DNA of 64,000 bases from Favolaschia claudopus (Eukaryota; Basidiomycota; Agaricomycetes; Agaricales; Mycenaceae): NCBI GenBank assembly GCA_037176885.1, contig JAWWNJ010000034.1, positions 124,001 through 188,000 on the forward strand, read 5' to 3'. Below are positions 10,504 to 21,833 of the stretch, in pieces. Numbering within the stretch: position 1 is the first letter of the stretch; each line of letters opens with the position of its first letter. The translations under genes and the position numbers were made by a program. Below the pieces are notes generated by a model. It was not told the DNA's origin, made no database searches, and saw only the letters and a list, made by a program, of their open reading frames with translations.

Positions 10504-10522
10504 TTTTTTTTTTTTTTTTTTT
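10504..10522 (+). repeat. T19 homopolymer
   Basis: Uninterrupted thymine run just upstream of the F-box-like gene start. Likely polymorphic in length. Confidence 0.8.
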
Positions 10523-10930
10523 AGGAGCGTTTGAATAATACACCTAAGTCTGCAAAGCATTCTCGGTGCATCCGCAAGAAAACTGGGTGATTCCAGTAAA
10601 GCCGGGAAATAGTCCTGGAGGAAATGCCGTTATGCACTGGTAACAACAAGGGCCTTCCAAGATAAGAAATTTCCCTATATAGAAGGGGGGGAGGGGGGTA
10701 TCCTGGGGCTTGAGAAAAAAGTTTCATATGTTTTTTTGGAACTTGGTTTTCGGCGCGTTTCCGTCGCTCTGAAGTGGCTCAGAGGACGAAGAAATCAAGA
10801 AGAAATGGATTTCAAGCCCTCGGAGGCATGCCGAGAGGAAGATGTTGTTATTTAATTGTATTTATTCTGCAGCACGCAGCCAGACAATTTAAAATTTTCA
10901 CACCACGTCCTTCTCCGTGTCCTGATACGG

Positions 10931-13900
10931 ATGAAGAAGGCTCCCCCCGCCTTCACGAAACGTCTGTCAACGGTATACTAATGAAATCAAACTTCTACTC
11001 CCACCACTGATAACTTTTAATCTGGCAGTTCTCATTGACCTCGCGCCGATCCGCTTCGCCGACACCAACAAACGCGTCAAATCAAGAGGCGGCGGGCCCA
11101 GAAAACTCGGATTCAGCTCCCCTTGCTCCTGACACCACTTGGACATGCACCAAATGCGAAAAACCTGTCAAAGTCGGCTTCGCTGGACAATATAACTACG
11201 ACGAGCACCAAAAATCGGAAAAATGCAAAAAGGGAGAGGCTGCCCTCAAAAAGAAACGCTCGGAGCAGAAAGGCGCCACTTTGTTTCGCAGTTTCTTCAA
11301 GAAACCTGCTGCAAAAACTTCCCCAACCGTTCCTACGCCGCCCCTTGTCCGGCCGCTTCCGCGTAGCCCGCCCGTCTCCCGTACTTCTAGCCCCTCGCCC
11401 TCGGTCCATGCTGTGTCTTCCAGGTGAATTTCCTTGCTTGACTCAGCTGACTGAGACGCTGATTCAACCAATTCCCCAGGGCATCTAGCCCCAATACCAT
11501 GTACGAGCCCGCCTCACGGATCACATCTCCGCCGGATTCTCCCCGTGCTTCGTCTCCAAGGTTTGCAATTTTCTTCTCACTTTGACGGACGATATACTAA
11601 CCATATGTACAGCGAGACTAGGCCTCCTAGTGTACTGTCGCTCTCGCAGTCAATTCAGCATGCAGAGCCTGAGCGCAGCCATTCCGTTTGTCCAGGCATT
11701 CAGCTCGTATTTCCACCAGGCCAAAATCACCATACCAGCTACCCATTCGGGATGCATTCACAAATCACCGTTCCCTGGGACTATTTCTCGGAGGCAGACG
11801 GCTTCTTTATTCGCTCGACCAGCTGTCGCAAGCGGGTTCACGGTTCTGAATCCCATTTATGCAAACCGTGCGACGAGCTCAATCGCCGGAACGATCTTTT
11901 GCACGACACTCGCCAGCGGATCAAGGATGGTATTCACGAGAACACTCCCATGATATATTTCCCAATTGGACATCTCATCCGACGCGTCAGAAAGAAAAAC
12001 GATCAGCTTGAGGCGTTGCGACTGACGAAGTTGAACGACGACCGAGTGCTGGCGGGCAAAATTGCGGAGCTCGACCTTCACAAACAATTTATGATGGCAA
12101 TTGCCACGAACGACGCGCCCCGCATCTCGGCGCTTGTTCGCGCTGGGATCAACAACGGTGAAAGCATTCAAGCGATGCTTGAGCGGTTTTACCGTGCTTG
12201 TGTTGATGTTCATCGAGAAGGGCCAAAATATAATCCCAAAGGATTCACGCCGGATGACTATATGGTCGGGTTGTGTGTTTTGAGGCTGGGTGGAGCTCGG
12301 CTGGCTGAAATTATGCATCGGGCGCTTGGACTACCCGGCTTGACCACTTTGCGCAAGCATTCGGTGATCCGCCCGCTGCGAGCGTCACCGGCAATGCCCA
12401 CCATCAGCGAAATCGAAGCTAACATCGATGCGTATACTGCCGGTGAACAGGCACCGAGTGGGATCTCTCGGATTGTTCATCGTGTGTTGATGTTGGACGA
12501 GATCGCACTGGAAAAGCGACCGCGTTGGGACAACAAAACAAATAAAATTCTGGGTGCGTGTCGCGAACATAGCCATAGGGTTTCGCTGGACTTTTGCGAC
12601 CTGGATGATGCGGTAGCCTTTTTTGCGTCTCTTGACGCAAAGAAAGTTCACTTGGCTAGCGAGGTGAGTAGAATTTCTACTTCCTAATAGTGTGCTTTGA
12701 ACATTTTCATAGGCAACAGTTGCTGCGCTTGGATCGTTGGCGCGGAATCCACAGATGTATAACCCGAGACCTGTGTGCATTTCGGGAACTTGCAAGGCCG
12801 AGACAGGTGAACAGCACGCCCACTTTCTTCGCAGGCTACTGGAAGCAACCGACAATCGAAAGACCGACGGAAAGATCACCTATCGCACTACCTGTGTTGC
12901 TTCCGATGGCGAAGCTAAACGTGGTCTTGCACTGGCCCTGGAGTTCATGAAATACCGGCTTTCTTCGACGTCTCCCATTTATCCCTTGCTCCAGCCCCTC
13001 GAATTCATGAACACCTTGGTTGGAGCGGATGATATAACTCCCGACAAGGACTATCGACATGTTTTCAAAGCTCTGCGATCTCTTCTGATGCGTCGTCTCG
13101 GCATCAATGTCCTTGGATTCGAAATCGTGCCAGCAATCGTGAAACAGCATCTACACGACATTGGATTATCGCCGGAGCGGCTTCACTCTCTACTCAATCC
13201 CAACGATCGTCAAGACGTTGACCTCACCTACGGATTGTTGAAGGAAATCTGGATTCTTCCCGACGCACCACCCAATGCTAGCCCAACCTACGCTCGCGCT
13301 CGCGCCGCTCTGCAGCTCTTTGGCCGCCTCGCATATCATCTCGTCATGCCGTACATCTATCTCAAGCTTTCCCTCCGAGAACAGCTCACTCACCTCAGTA
13401 CCGCTGCGCATCTTCTTCTCGCGCTGTTCACGATGGACGGAGCTGGCACCGATTTTATGGCGAACCAGACATTTGTGAACATCATGTTGATGATCAAGAA
13501 CGCATTCTTCTGCGTAGCGAAAGTCAAGATCGATATTTCGGACGAGGAATTCTTCCTCATATTATTGGGCACTGATCGTCTGGAAAAGTTGTACGGCCTC
13601 ATTCGGACCGCTGTCGGCACTGACTCCAACTTTGACATTCTTCAACTGGCTGGTCGAGCTTCAAATCTGACGGAGGTGTCCGTTATTCTGGCCCTCAGAC
13701 CAGAATGGGATCGCGGCCCTCGTCGACTCAAGTTACCAGCCGTGATCAACGAGCAGGGTGATGTTTCAAGCAAAGCCGACCATATTTCGCCTGCGTCTTG
13801 GATTGGTGATGTACATGTCGCCGGGGTGGTCCTGCATTCATGCTGGATCAATGGACGATTAAAGGCTGAGCAGATAATTCCGGGCGCCAACGATCATTTC

Positions 13901-16280
13901 GAGAGATGCTCCCAGATCGCCGGATTCGATATCCTCTCACCGTTTGGTGAGCTCTTGGTTGGGAAACCAGACGCTGATTCCGCGTTCGAGATAGACCCCG
14001 AGCTGTTGGTCCAGGGAACGACAGATTCCGTCGATGACGACTCCACTGCGAATCCCGCCCATTCCACTTTGCAGCCGCAGGCAGGGGAGGTTCTGAACGA
14101 CGACATAGAGGACTTTGAAGACGTTCTTGCGATTCACGACGCCGAAAATCCCAAGCACAGTCCGCATGTCCTTGTCGATGGGAAACAAATATCCAAGGCA
14201 AGTTTATTGAAGGATCTCATGCAGAATCGTTCTCCCCGCCTCTCCACTGACCGAACGAAACGGGTCGCGGGTATTGCCGCATTCTCAAACAATTCTGGAC
14301 TTCATAATCAAATCACATTCGCCAACGCTACCGGCGCACCATCACTCCGAATCGGTAATCCCATCGCAACTCTGGTTCTTTGCGAAGAGGAACTCTTTCT
14401 GGCAATTGGTCAGGTCAACACAATTATCCTGGGAACACAACCTATGGATTCCATTGTGCTTGATCTTCTACCGGACCGTGGAACGAAGATTTCATACCAA
14501 ATTTTCCAATTAATATCGACAGATTCCGTCGATGACCCCAGTGGTCAACACGACTGGAAATGGTCTCTTCGTTTCGAATCGAAATCGATCCACGATGTCA
14601 CCGGACGCCTCGTCTATCCTCTCAATCCAACTGTGTCGAACAGAATCCCGGGAAAGCCAACCTATATGTTTTCTTCGCATATTCTGGTGACGATGGCGGC
14701 CAACATTCACAAGCAGCTGTATGTCTCGACCCCGCTGCCAAAGGTGAATCGCTCCGAGACATTTCCTTATCGTCACGCAGGTGCGCTGCGCATTTTATCT
14801 TACTTTGATTTGTGAAAGATTTAATGCGTACCTTGTAACAGGCAAAGCTTGTTTTCATGTTCAGCCAGACAGTCCCTTCGGAAATGGTCGCGGGGAATTC
14901 GGTCACGACTGGGCGGATTCCGCGTTCGAGTGCACGAAGTGCTATCCCTCCGTCAAAATTTCCAAAAAGAATTATCAGCGTGTTCTCGAACACAATGGGG
15001 CGCATATTCTATTCGACGAATCGCTCCCCGCGACTGTAGAGCCGTGCGGGTTATGTCTTCGACCGTTTCCCATGTGCAAGTTCGTCTTTCAGAAGACCAC
15101 TGGCACAACTTCAGCACGGCAGATCGATTGGACACGTTCGACCTGCCTCAATCCCCTCAAATTCCAAATGGCGGCAGCTATGAAGTCTTCCGAGAAAAGC
15201 CCATGTACTAATCATTTGATTCAGTGCCCTTTACAATGCGAGATGGTTATTTGGACTTACAATCTGGCGACGCACTATCGCGCTCATCATCTGCTTCAAA
15301 CTACGGTCAACATCGGAACGGTTTACCAAACGGGATCTTCGGAGCGGGAATGGATGAGGAAAATCTGGGAGAATCGTCAGAACCAACCAACGGTTCGGAA
15401 AATGAAGAACAAAAAGGTCAAGACACCGTTAGTGATCTCTGACGCGCACAGATCTGTAATGGCCTTCAGGTGTGTCGAGAAAATATTCTATTAACTTGGA
15501 ACGAGTTCATACTCCCGATCCAGAAACGTGGCGGATGAGGATCCTTCTGATCCCGAAGACGCAGAGATCGACTCTGGTTTAGAAGCGGACAGCGCTCTCT
15601 CTACGAGACGTCGAACGGCGCGCCGCATCGTCTCCGATTCCGACTCTGATAGTCGCCACAGCTCCACAGAATCTGTTGATGTCAGCAAAATCAAGGAAGA
15701 AATCGGTGACGGAACGACTGACCTCGCTGGAATCTGGGAAGACGACCATTATGATCTCGAGTATGTCGACGAGGGTTCAGGCTATACTGACCAACCGCTG
15801 TTACCGCTCGAAGACGACGATGTTGATATGGAAATCACTCACCTATCAGCCCCTACCCTCGAAAATTCCGGCGCCGATTTGACCAGCATCGTACCCACCA
15901 TAACCTCGGAATCTCTCCAGCCATCAGCAACGTTCACACCACAAGTCCTTCCCTCGTCGCAGGCCGCTGTAACCGTGAATCCAGCAACAGGTCCGCATGT
16001 GCCGGCTGCGGAGGAGCTCCCCAAACTGCGCGTACGAGCCAAACGAAATCTTACAGATAATCTGGAATGTATCTGTGGTACCCCAGTCACCGAAGACCAA
16101 CGCGTGTCTTCAGCTGTAAAATGCGGTAGATCGGGATGCGAGACGGTTTGGGTACGTTGTCATTTGAACTCGAGACAGGCGCAAGCTTATGTTATTCAGT
16201 TTCACGAAGACTGTGCAGATTCGGGGGGCAAAAAAGGTTGGGTGTGCGAGTCCTGCAAGCCCACGAAAAAAAGACGATAG
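10931..16280 (+). CDS. P-element/THAP9-like transposase-type zinc finger protein
   Basis: Long multi-exon gene, about 1,500 residues, with no obvious stop or frameshift. The N-terminus has a Cys pair and a late His and Cys (WTCTKCEKPVK...DEHQKSEKC), resembling a BED/C2H2 finger. The core carries three acidic sites in the order seen in P-element and THAP9 RNase H-fold transposases: LMLDEIALEKRPRWD (Asp codon 12496-12498), VASDGEAKRG (Asp codon 12905-12907) and TDRLEKLYGLIR (Glu codon 13585-13587). The C-terminus is acidic and ends in a PHD-like Cys/His cluster (ECICG...KCGRSGC...FHEDC...WVCESC). Intron 10973-11028 joins MKKAPPAF... to the finger in phase; others lie near 11424-11480, 11560-11610, 12664-12710, 14781-14841, and within 15075-15520. 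I recall many similar uncharacterised Agaricomycete proteins. It may be an active transposase or a domesticated one; clear terminal repeats were not found. Confidence 0.6.
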
Positions 16281-17259
16281 TGTCTTTAGACTTTGGAGCG
16301 TTCAGCCAGGCAATCGAGTCGCATCGGCGAAAGATTTTGTTGATAGGAATACACGGGAAGTAGATTGATTCAAAATAGCTGAGTTCCGAATGGGTGAAGA
16401 GTGCCGCAGAGGGAAAGCAGATGAAGGCAAGATAAAGGGAGCGGAAAGCCGTCAGAAGTATCACGTGGAATTACCGCATATGGGCATATTACGGCATCAG
16501 ACGGGAGGGGGGGTAGGCCGAAGTGGCCGAAAAAAAAACTTCGACCCCCGGTATGGATTTCGCAGATCGGTATCCCCTTGGGTAACAAACCTTTGTGTGG
16601 GACTCTGGCCTCTAAATTTAACCTACTCCACTTCTTCGAGTGGTGGGCCATATACCCACTAAAACCCCCTTGCTTTAAGTCCACGAAGTAGGGATCGAAT
16701 ATTCGAGACTGTCGGTGGCCAATGGTGTTGTTACGGGCATACGATGCCGGTCCTACGTCAACAATTGAATCAGAGCGAATATTCTAGGTGGATTTTGCTC
16801 AATTGAATATTCGTGGGGCCGAGCGCACGAGTCATTTGAGTGGGAGGGCGGGAAGCGTTGTATCCAGGGCCTGTGGGCACCACAAGATCGTGGAGAATCA
16901 CGTCTGAGTAGCAGCGGTGAGTGGACGTCGTGCATCGCGAAGGGTGGTGGGCACCATTTCATGCCGCAGAGGCTATAGTCGTGGGTGGGGCAGAGTGAAA
17001 GTACTAGTAGTCATCATAACACTGTTGTATTCCCTAAAGTGAAATGCGTCGTGGGTTTTATTGTAGGGGGCCACTATATAGGTGTGTAACGCGCTGTACG
17101 TGCGTGTCGGCTGACTGCCGGGCGGAGAGCCATGCGAGGGGGGGTATCTCGGGGCGTATGCCCAGGTAACAACACCCTCCTGTACGAAACCCGCCTCCAA
17201 ATCGTTTCCCAAGAGACTTGGAAAGCGAGATGGTGGCGGTTCCGGATCAAGGAGCCCCC
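16281..17259. other. Intergenic, A/G tracts and short palindromes, no gene
   Basis: Contains a G8 and an A9 tract near 16504-16544, a short hairpin CCACT..AGTGG near 16626-16644, and AATATTCG strings near 16700, 16780 and 16806. No reading frame looks like a conserved protein. It may include the end of the P-like element. Confidence 0.4.
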
Positions 17260-17830
17260 CGTCAAGCTCATGATCAATTCTATGATTTCTCTTGCTTTCG
17301 GCCCTCACCATCTCGAAGTGGCGCTCGAAAGCATCCTTCGCTACGACTACGACTCCGACATTTTGAGAAATCCTGAGGGTCCTCTGGTTTGCCAAAAGTT
17401 CGTTATGTTTCTGCTCAATTCGGTGACTCGCCCAGAAAATAGCGAGCGCCGCGAGCCGCGAGCGGCGACGGTCGCTTTTCAGATTCCCGATACCCATACA
17501 TTACAAAGTTTTCGACTTCTTACAGCTCACGAAAATCGACTTCAAACTGGAGTATCTCCCAGATTAGGATCGCATCTTGGATTCACGCCGGAACTCGAGC
17601 GCAGAAGAATTTGTTTAGACTCGTCTTGGGCTCGTTTCCACAGTTGGTGTGGAGTGTACACGAACTCACAGTGGACTGGCGCCGCTTTGATCTGGGCTTT
17701 TGGCGAGAGATATAACGGCAACGGCACAAAGCCCCCGCGATTTTCGCACTTTCGAGCAATCTACGAAGAGCCTCGCATTTCCAGACGCTTGCATCGCAGC
17801 GTGAGTGGATTATATTGAGTCTCCTCCGCC
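17260..17830 (+). other. Shared upstream region with a non-conserved reading frame
   Basis: A frame is open from 17132 to 17818, but the sister sequence at 25484-26200 has frame-changing differences, so coding is unlikely to have been kept. It probably holds the NACHT gene's 5' region, or a gene that was already broken. No domain was recognised. Confidence 0.4.
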
Positions 17831-18073
17831 CGCAATCCCTAGGATTCGCAGCATTCAAGTCGTGCCACACCCCTGTACTTGTAGCGCACGACCTTTGGTG
17901 CTCAAGCTCACGGGGACGATATTCACACGTTCTTTGACATGTTTTTTTACTTCTTGACTTCTTCACCCGGCCGGCTTATCTGGAATCTCCCACCCAGATC
18001 GATAAGCACCGCCTCAGTTTGGCCTCACCCCTCCTTCTTCTCGACGACGACGAGCGACCCAAAGTCAAGCCCT

Positions 18074-21000
18074 ATGAAGAGACTCAAGCAACTGATTAGA
18101 CGACGGAACGTCCGATCTTCAAGTTCCCGGGCCGCACATGGGATTCCCTCGACAATGCCGCCGTCCGTCTCGTCTATTTCCCCGGGCAAAAATACCCCAG
18201 CATCGAATGCCGATTGTAAGAATACCCTCTGTCCACCTCGTCGTGTTTTGATAGCAGATACAGTGTCTACTCCAGTACTTTCGCGATCTATGGCCTCGGA
18301 ACCTGAATCATCTAGTCCTCACTATCTTGGGCTACTGAAGAGTGGACTCATCTTACTTCTCAACAGGGTGGAATCTATACTCGACGGCACCGCATTCAAA
18401 ATCCCCATTAGCGTCGTGAATACTGTTGTCGATCTGGCCTTGGTAAGCCTCTTGCTGAATGACTCTGAGTCTACATACTAATATCAAATCCGTCTATTCT
18501 GTATAGAGAGTTTCGAACAACAATGATCGATTCCGGGTATTGTTTCAAGAGATTACACACCAGTTGGATATCGTCAATGCCGTTCTCCCCAAAACTTCAA
18601 CTGCAGAGGGCCGGGATCGAATCTTCCAGTTTTCGCAGTGAGTTCGGAATGAGACTCTCAGTTTGCCCTCGATTCATTTCAAGTGGTTCTTCTAGATCTC
18701 TCAAGATCGAATTAGATATCTTGGAGTCAATTGCAGATCGAAGCACAATAAACCAAATCCTCGAGTGCGACGAAGACATCAGTACAATCGAAGCTACTAT
18801 GAGGAGAATCGATGGGGGTTTGAGAGCTTTTCACGTATGTCCATGACATTCGTCGAGGAAGTTGTGTCTGATACTCGGCAATCTCAGCTCGACATTACCA
18901 TGTCCATCGAGAGAAAGATTGACACGGCCAACGTATGTTTTGATCTTTGGAGCTGAACCTCAATGACTAAAAATTTCGTGGCAATTAGATCGACGGAGGT
19001 GTGTTGTCCTCATTGGAGATGTGGCGGACGTGCTGACTCTGAGTTGAATACAGCGCTGCGCATTCTTTACAGTGCCTCAGCGCCTGACGCTATTCATGAC
19101 GCCGCTGACGGCGACACACATCCACCTTGTCATCCAAATACTCGGATGGAAATCCTCGAGCGCCTAAGAAAATGGTCTCAAGAGGACAACAGCTCGCAAA
19201 TTCTCTGGATGCATGGTCCCGCAGGGACAGGCAAGTCCGCGATAGCACAGAGCTTCTGCGAGGAATTGCAAGCTCGGAATCGTCTAGCAGGTAGCTTTTT
19301 CTTCCGGCGAGGTCACCCGTCTCGCGGAAATGGCACCAAGCTATGGCCAACTATTGCGTATCAACTTGCTTTGCTTTCACCGCAGTTCAAAACCGCTGTT
19401 GGGCTACGGTTGACAACTGATCCCGCACTTCTCGATAAAGCGATTCTGGTTCAGCTGCAGAGGCTGTTGATTGACTCGTATGCGGAGGCTTCCTCCCGCC
19501 GCAGCTTGGTTATGGTGCTTGACGGTCTCGATGAATGCGAAGGCGAAACACGACAGCAGGATATACTGCAATCGATTGCTAAATCTCTCAGCTCCCAGCC
19601 TTTACTTCGTGTCCTCATCGTCAGCCGGCCTGAGGCTCATATCAAAGAACTGTTCTGCGAGCCCCCGCTGCAGCTTTTCGAACAGCTCAATGTCTTGGGG
19701 TCTATGGAGGATGTTCGCGTCTACCTCGTCGACGAGTTCAAACGGATTTGCAAAACTCATTCGATCATGGCGACTACATCTTCTGCATGGCCCGAAGATC
19801 AACTAATCCAGCATATCGTCGCAAAATCCTCGGGACACTTTATCTATGCTGCGACAGTCATCAGATTCGTAGAAGACAAAGACTTCGACCCGGTCGAACG
19901 TCTTGCTATCGTTACTCAGTTGCAATCTCACGATGACGATTTATCGCCCTTTGCAGACCTAGATCAGCTTTATCTCCAGATCCTCAATATGGCTCCACAT
20001 CGATCCAGGCTTTCAAGAATTCTGTCGGTCGTTGCAGCTGGATTCACGGACAGGCTGAATGTGGATAACATTGGCGAGCTCTTGGGCTTGAAACCGCCAG
20101 AGATTCTGCTGACGCTACGTCGGCTTCATTCCTTGATCAACATAGGAGATCGTCTGTTGAAACCAGATGATCCATCTTCCTCAACAGAGAAAGTTATCTC
20201 TATATATCATGCGTCGTTCCTGGACTTTCTTCACGATTCCGGTCGTTCTAAGAGCTTTTGTTTCACCGACTCGGATCGACAAAATCTCGCTGTCGATATG
20301 CTCACATGTTTGGCCAACGCTTCCGAAAACGACGATACTGAACCTGCGAGCTTCTTTCCATTGTGAGCCTATTCAGATATATATCTATCTACATTAATGT
20401 ACATTGATTATTTCAGTCAACTTAAATTCATTCAATATCTGCCATTCTTGAGCACGACTGAGCTTACACCGCAGGTTGCCAACCTTTTGCATCGCATGAG
20501 CTATGAGTGGACCAATTCCTTCCACTTTCCGAGGCACAAAACACAACATCTTAGGCTTTGGCTGGAGGTTTGTCGGCCAAATTCCTGATTTGAAACACTT
20601 CCTCACGCAGAAAACATCATAGCGACAGCAGGCACCAGCTAATTTACTCGGTAGATGGGACAACTACTGCCTGGTGGCAGAGTTTCAGAGGCACTGCTTT
20701 GACGCCACCTTTATGCCCCCCGTGGCATCGAGTGAACTTCCGAACACAACGGTCACTCTCAACTACATTCGCTCTGTAACGTCGTCGCAACAGATCAGGA
20801 TCATCCAGCTGTATTTTCTAGCGTGTCTCCCGAAAACACCAACTTCCTTCCGCACTTTCTGCTTACCAGGAACGCGCGTCATCCTTGGACTTAGTTGGAA
20901 GGAAATTGAGAGCATTGTCACCGGCCTGCCCAACGCGCCGGCCGAATGGGAGGGGGATACATCATCATGGAAGTCTGCTTTTATTGCAACTGTTTCAAAT

Positions 21001-21560
21001 CCAACACTAATGAGGAGTTTACACCCCGACCCTACGCTAGAGAGCACTGCTCTATGGTGTCTGAATAATATTGATCGCCAACCGCGTATATGCCGCTGGT
21101 AAGAATTGTCATTAGAGTGATTCATTTGTGTTCACAATCTGACAAGGTTTCCTCCTGCTTGGTCCTGCATCTTGAGATCGTGTCCACCATCTTCTGATCT
21201 CCTCCATGTGTTGCGCGCTGTACAAGGTGAAATTCCTTCATTCATCCGCGCAGAACAGGAGGTATACCCCGTGCGTGGACAGTTGTTCGAACAGGCTTTG
21301 CACTAACATCCGTTACCTGAAGCCGCGGGAGTTTTCTCCAGCTCCAAACCGTTGGCATGATATTCTACAGTGGCTTCAGGTGAGTGATTCAACTATTGGG
21401 AAGTTTGTTATCTGGTTCAAATTATGATCATGCTTCACAGACATTTTCGGAACCACCGTTGGACATGATAGAATATGTCGAAAGCCATCTCCCAGTGGAC
21501 TACGTTGGAGATATCGATGATAATATGTGGTTGTTGTGGAAGGAGTTCACGGGATGGTGA
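18074..21560 (+). CDS. NACHT-domain STAND NTPase, copy A
   Basis: Signal-transducing NTPase of the fungal NLR type; such proteins act in self/non-self recognition and programmed cell death, though the ligand here is unknown. N-terminal part: a basic Ser-rich leader, then LLKSGLILLLNRVESILDGT..KIPISVVNTVVDLA and helical exons, as in many basidiomycete NACHT proteins. NACHT core: Walker A GPAGTGKSAIAQSF (about 19216-19257), Walker B LVMVLDGLDECEG (about 19503-19544), then the VSRPEAHI sensor region. A winged-helix-like part follows (LSRILSVVAAGF..LLGLKPPEILLTLRRLHSL..ISIYHASFLDFL). The C-terminus is several short exons ending SEPPLDMIEYVESHLP and TGA 21558-21560; no WD40, ankyrin or TPR repeats are visible. 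Introns are clear at 18440-18506, at the 18633/18697 and 18836/18888 borders, at 20367-20416 and at 21379-21441. The junctions between 18933 and 19053 are unsure. Convergent with copy B. Confidence 0.75.
19587..19799 (+). repeat. 213-bp tract identical to 23647-23859 (reverse)
   Basis: Compared base by base with the reverse complement of 23647-23859: no mismatch. Sequence on both sides differs at once (for example CAACTAATCC against GAGCTTATCC on the 3' side). It covers the SRPEAHIKEL to SSAWPED part of the NACHT region. Confidence 0.9.
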
Positions 21561-21833
21561 CACTTGGATCGTTCTTGGATAGTAGTTCAAGCAATTCAAC
21601 TTGATTTTTCTCCCTTCAATTTCAAGCCCATGTTTTCTTCGTGATTTTGTCTGAACAATCTAAGGGCAAGATTTTCACGAGCTTCTGAATGTATGAATCA
21701 ATGGCTGGGAAAAGAAGAACGGAGATGGACTCTCCCAATGCCCCCCATCCAAGTCTGCTGCAGCCGGCCCCTCCACTGTAACGAACAGATTTATAATTCC
21801 ACAACTGATGCTTCAATTCCGGCTTTTCCTTTT
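21561..21833. other. Spacer at the palindrome centre
   Basis: 273 bp between the stop codons of the two convergent NACHT genes. No gene was recognised. The arms lose similarity here, since copy B has its own C-terminal extension from about 21950 onward. Confidence 0.6.

Larger units (their letters stand above)
17260..21560 (+). repeat. Left arm of the NACHT inverted duplication
   Basis: Matches the reverse complement of about 21900-26200, starting from TGATCAATT..TGATTTCTCTTG and continuing through the upstream region, all NACHT exons and introns, to the EPPLDMIE block. Identity varies along the arm and reaches 100% over 19587-19799. Confidence 0.85.

Noticed and set aside
11857..12318. Minus-strand frames opposite the P-like transposase gene
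   Set aside because: They are antisense to a continuous conserved frame and show no domain.
10680..16550. Poly-G/poly-A tracts on both sides of the P-like gene as terminal inverted repeats
   Set aside because: GGGGGGG and AAAAAAA tracts occur on both sides, but the order and adjoining bases do not pair and no target duplication could be found.
17132..17818. A 228-codon gene upstream of NACHT copy A
   Set aside because: The homologous sequence in the other arm is broken over three frames and no domain is seen.
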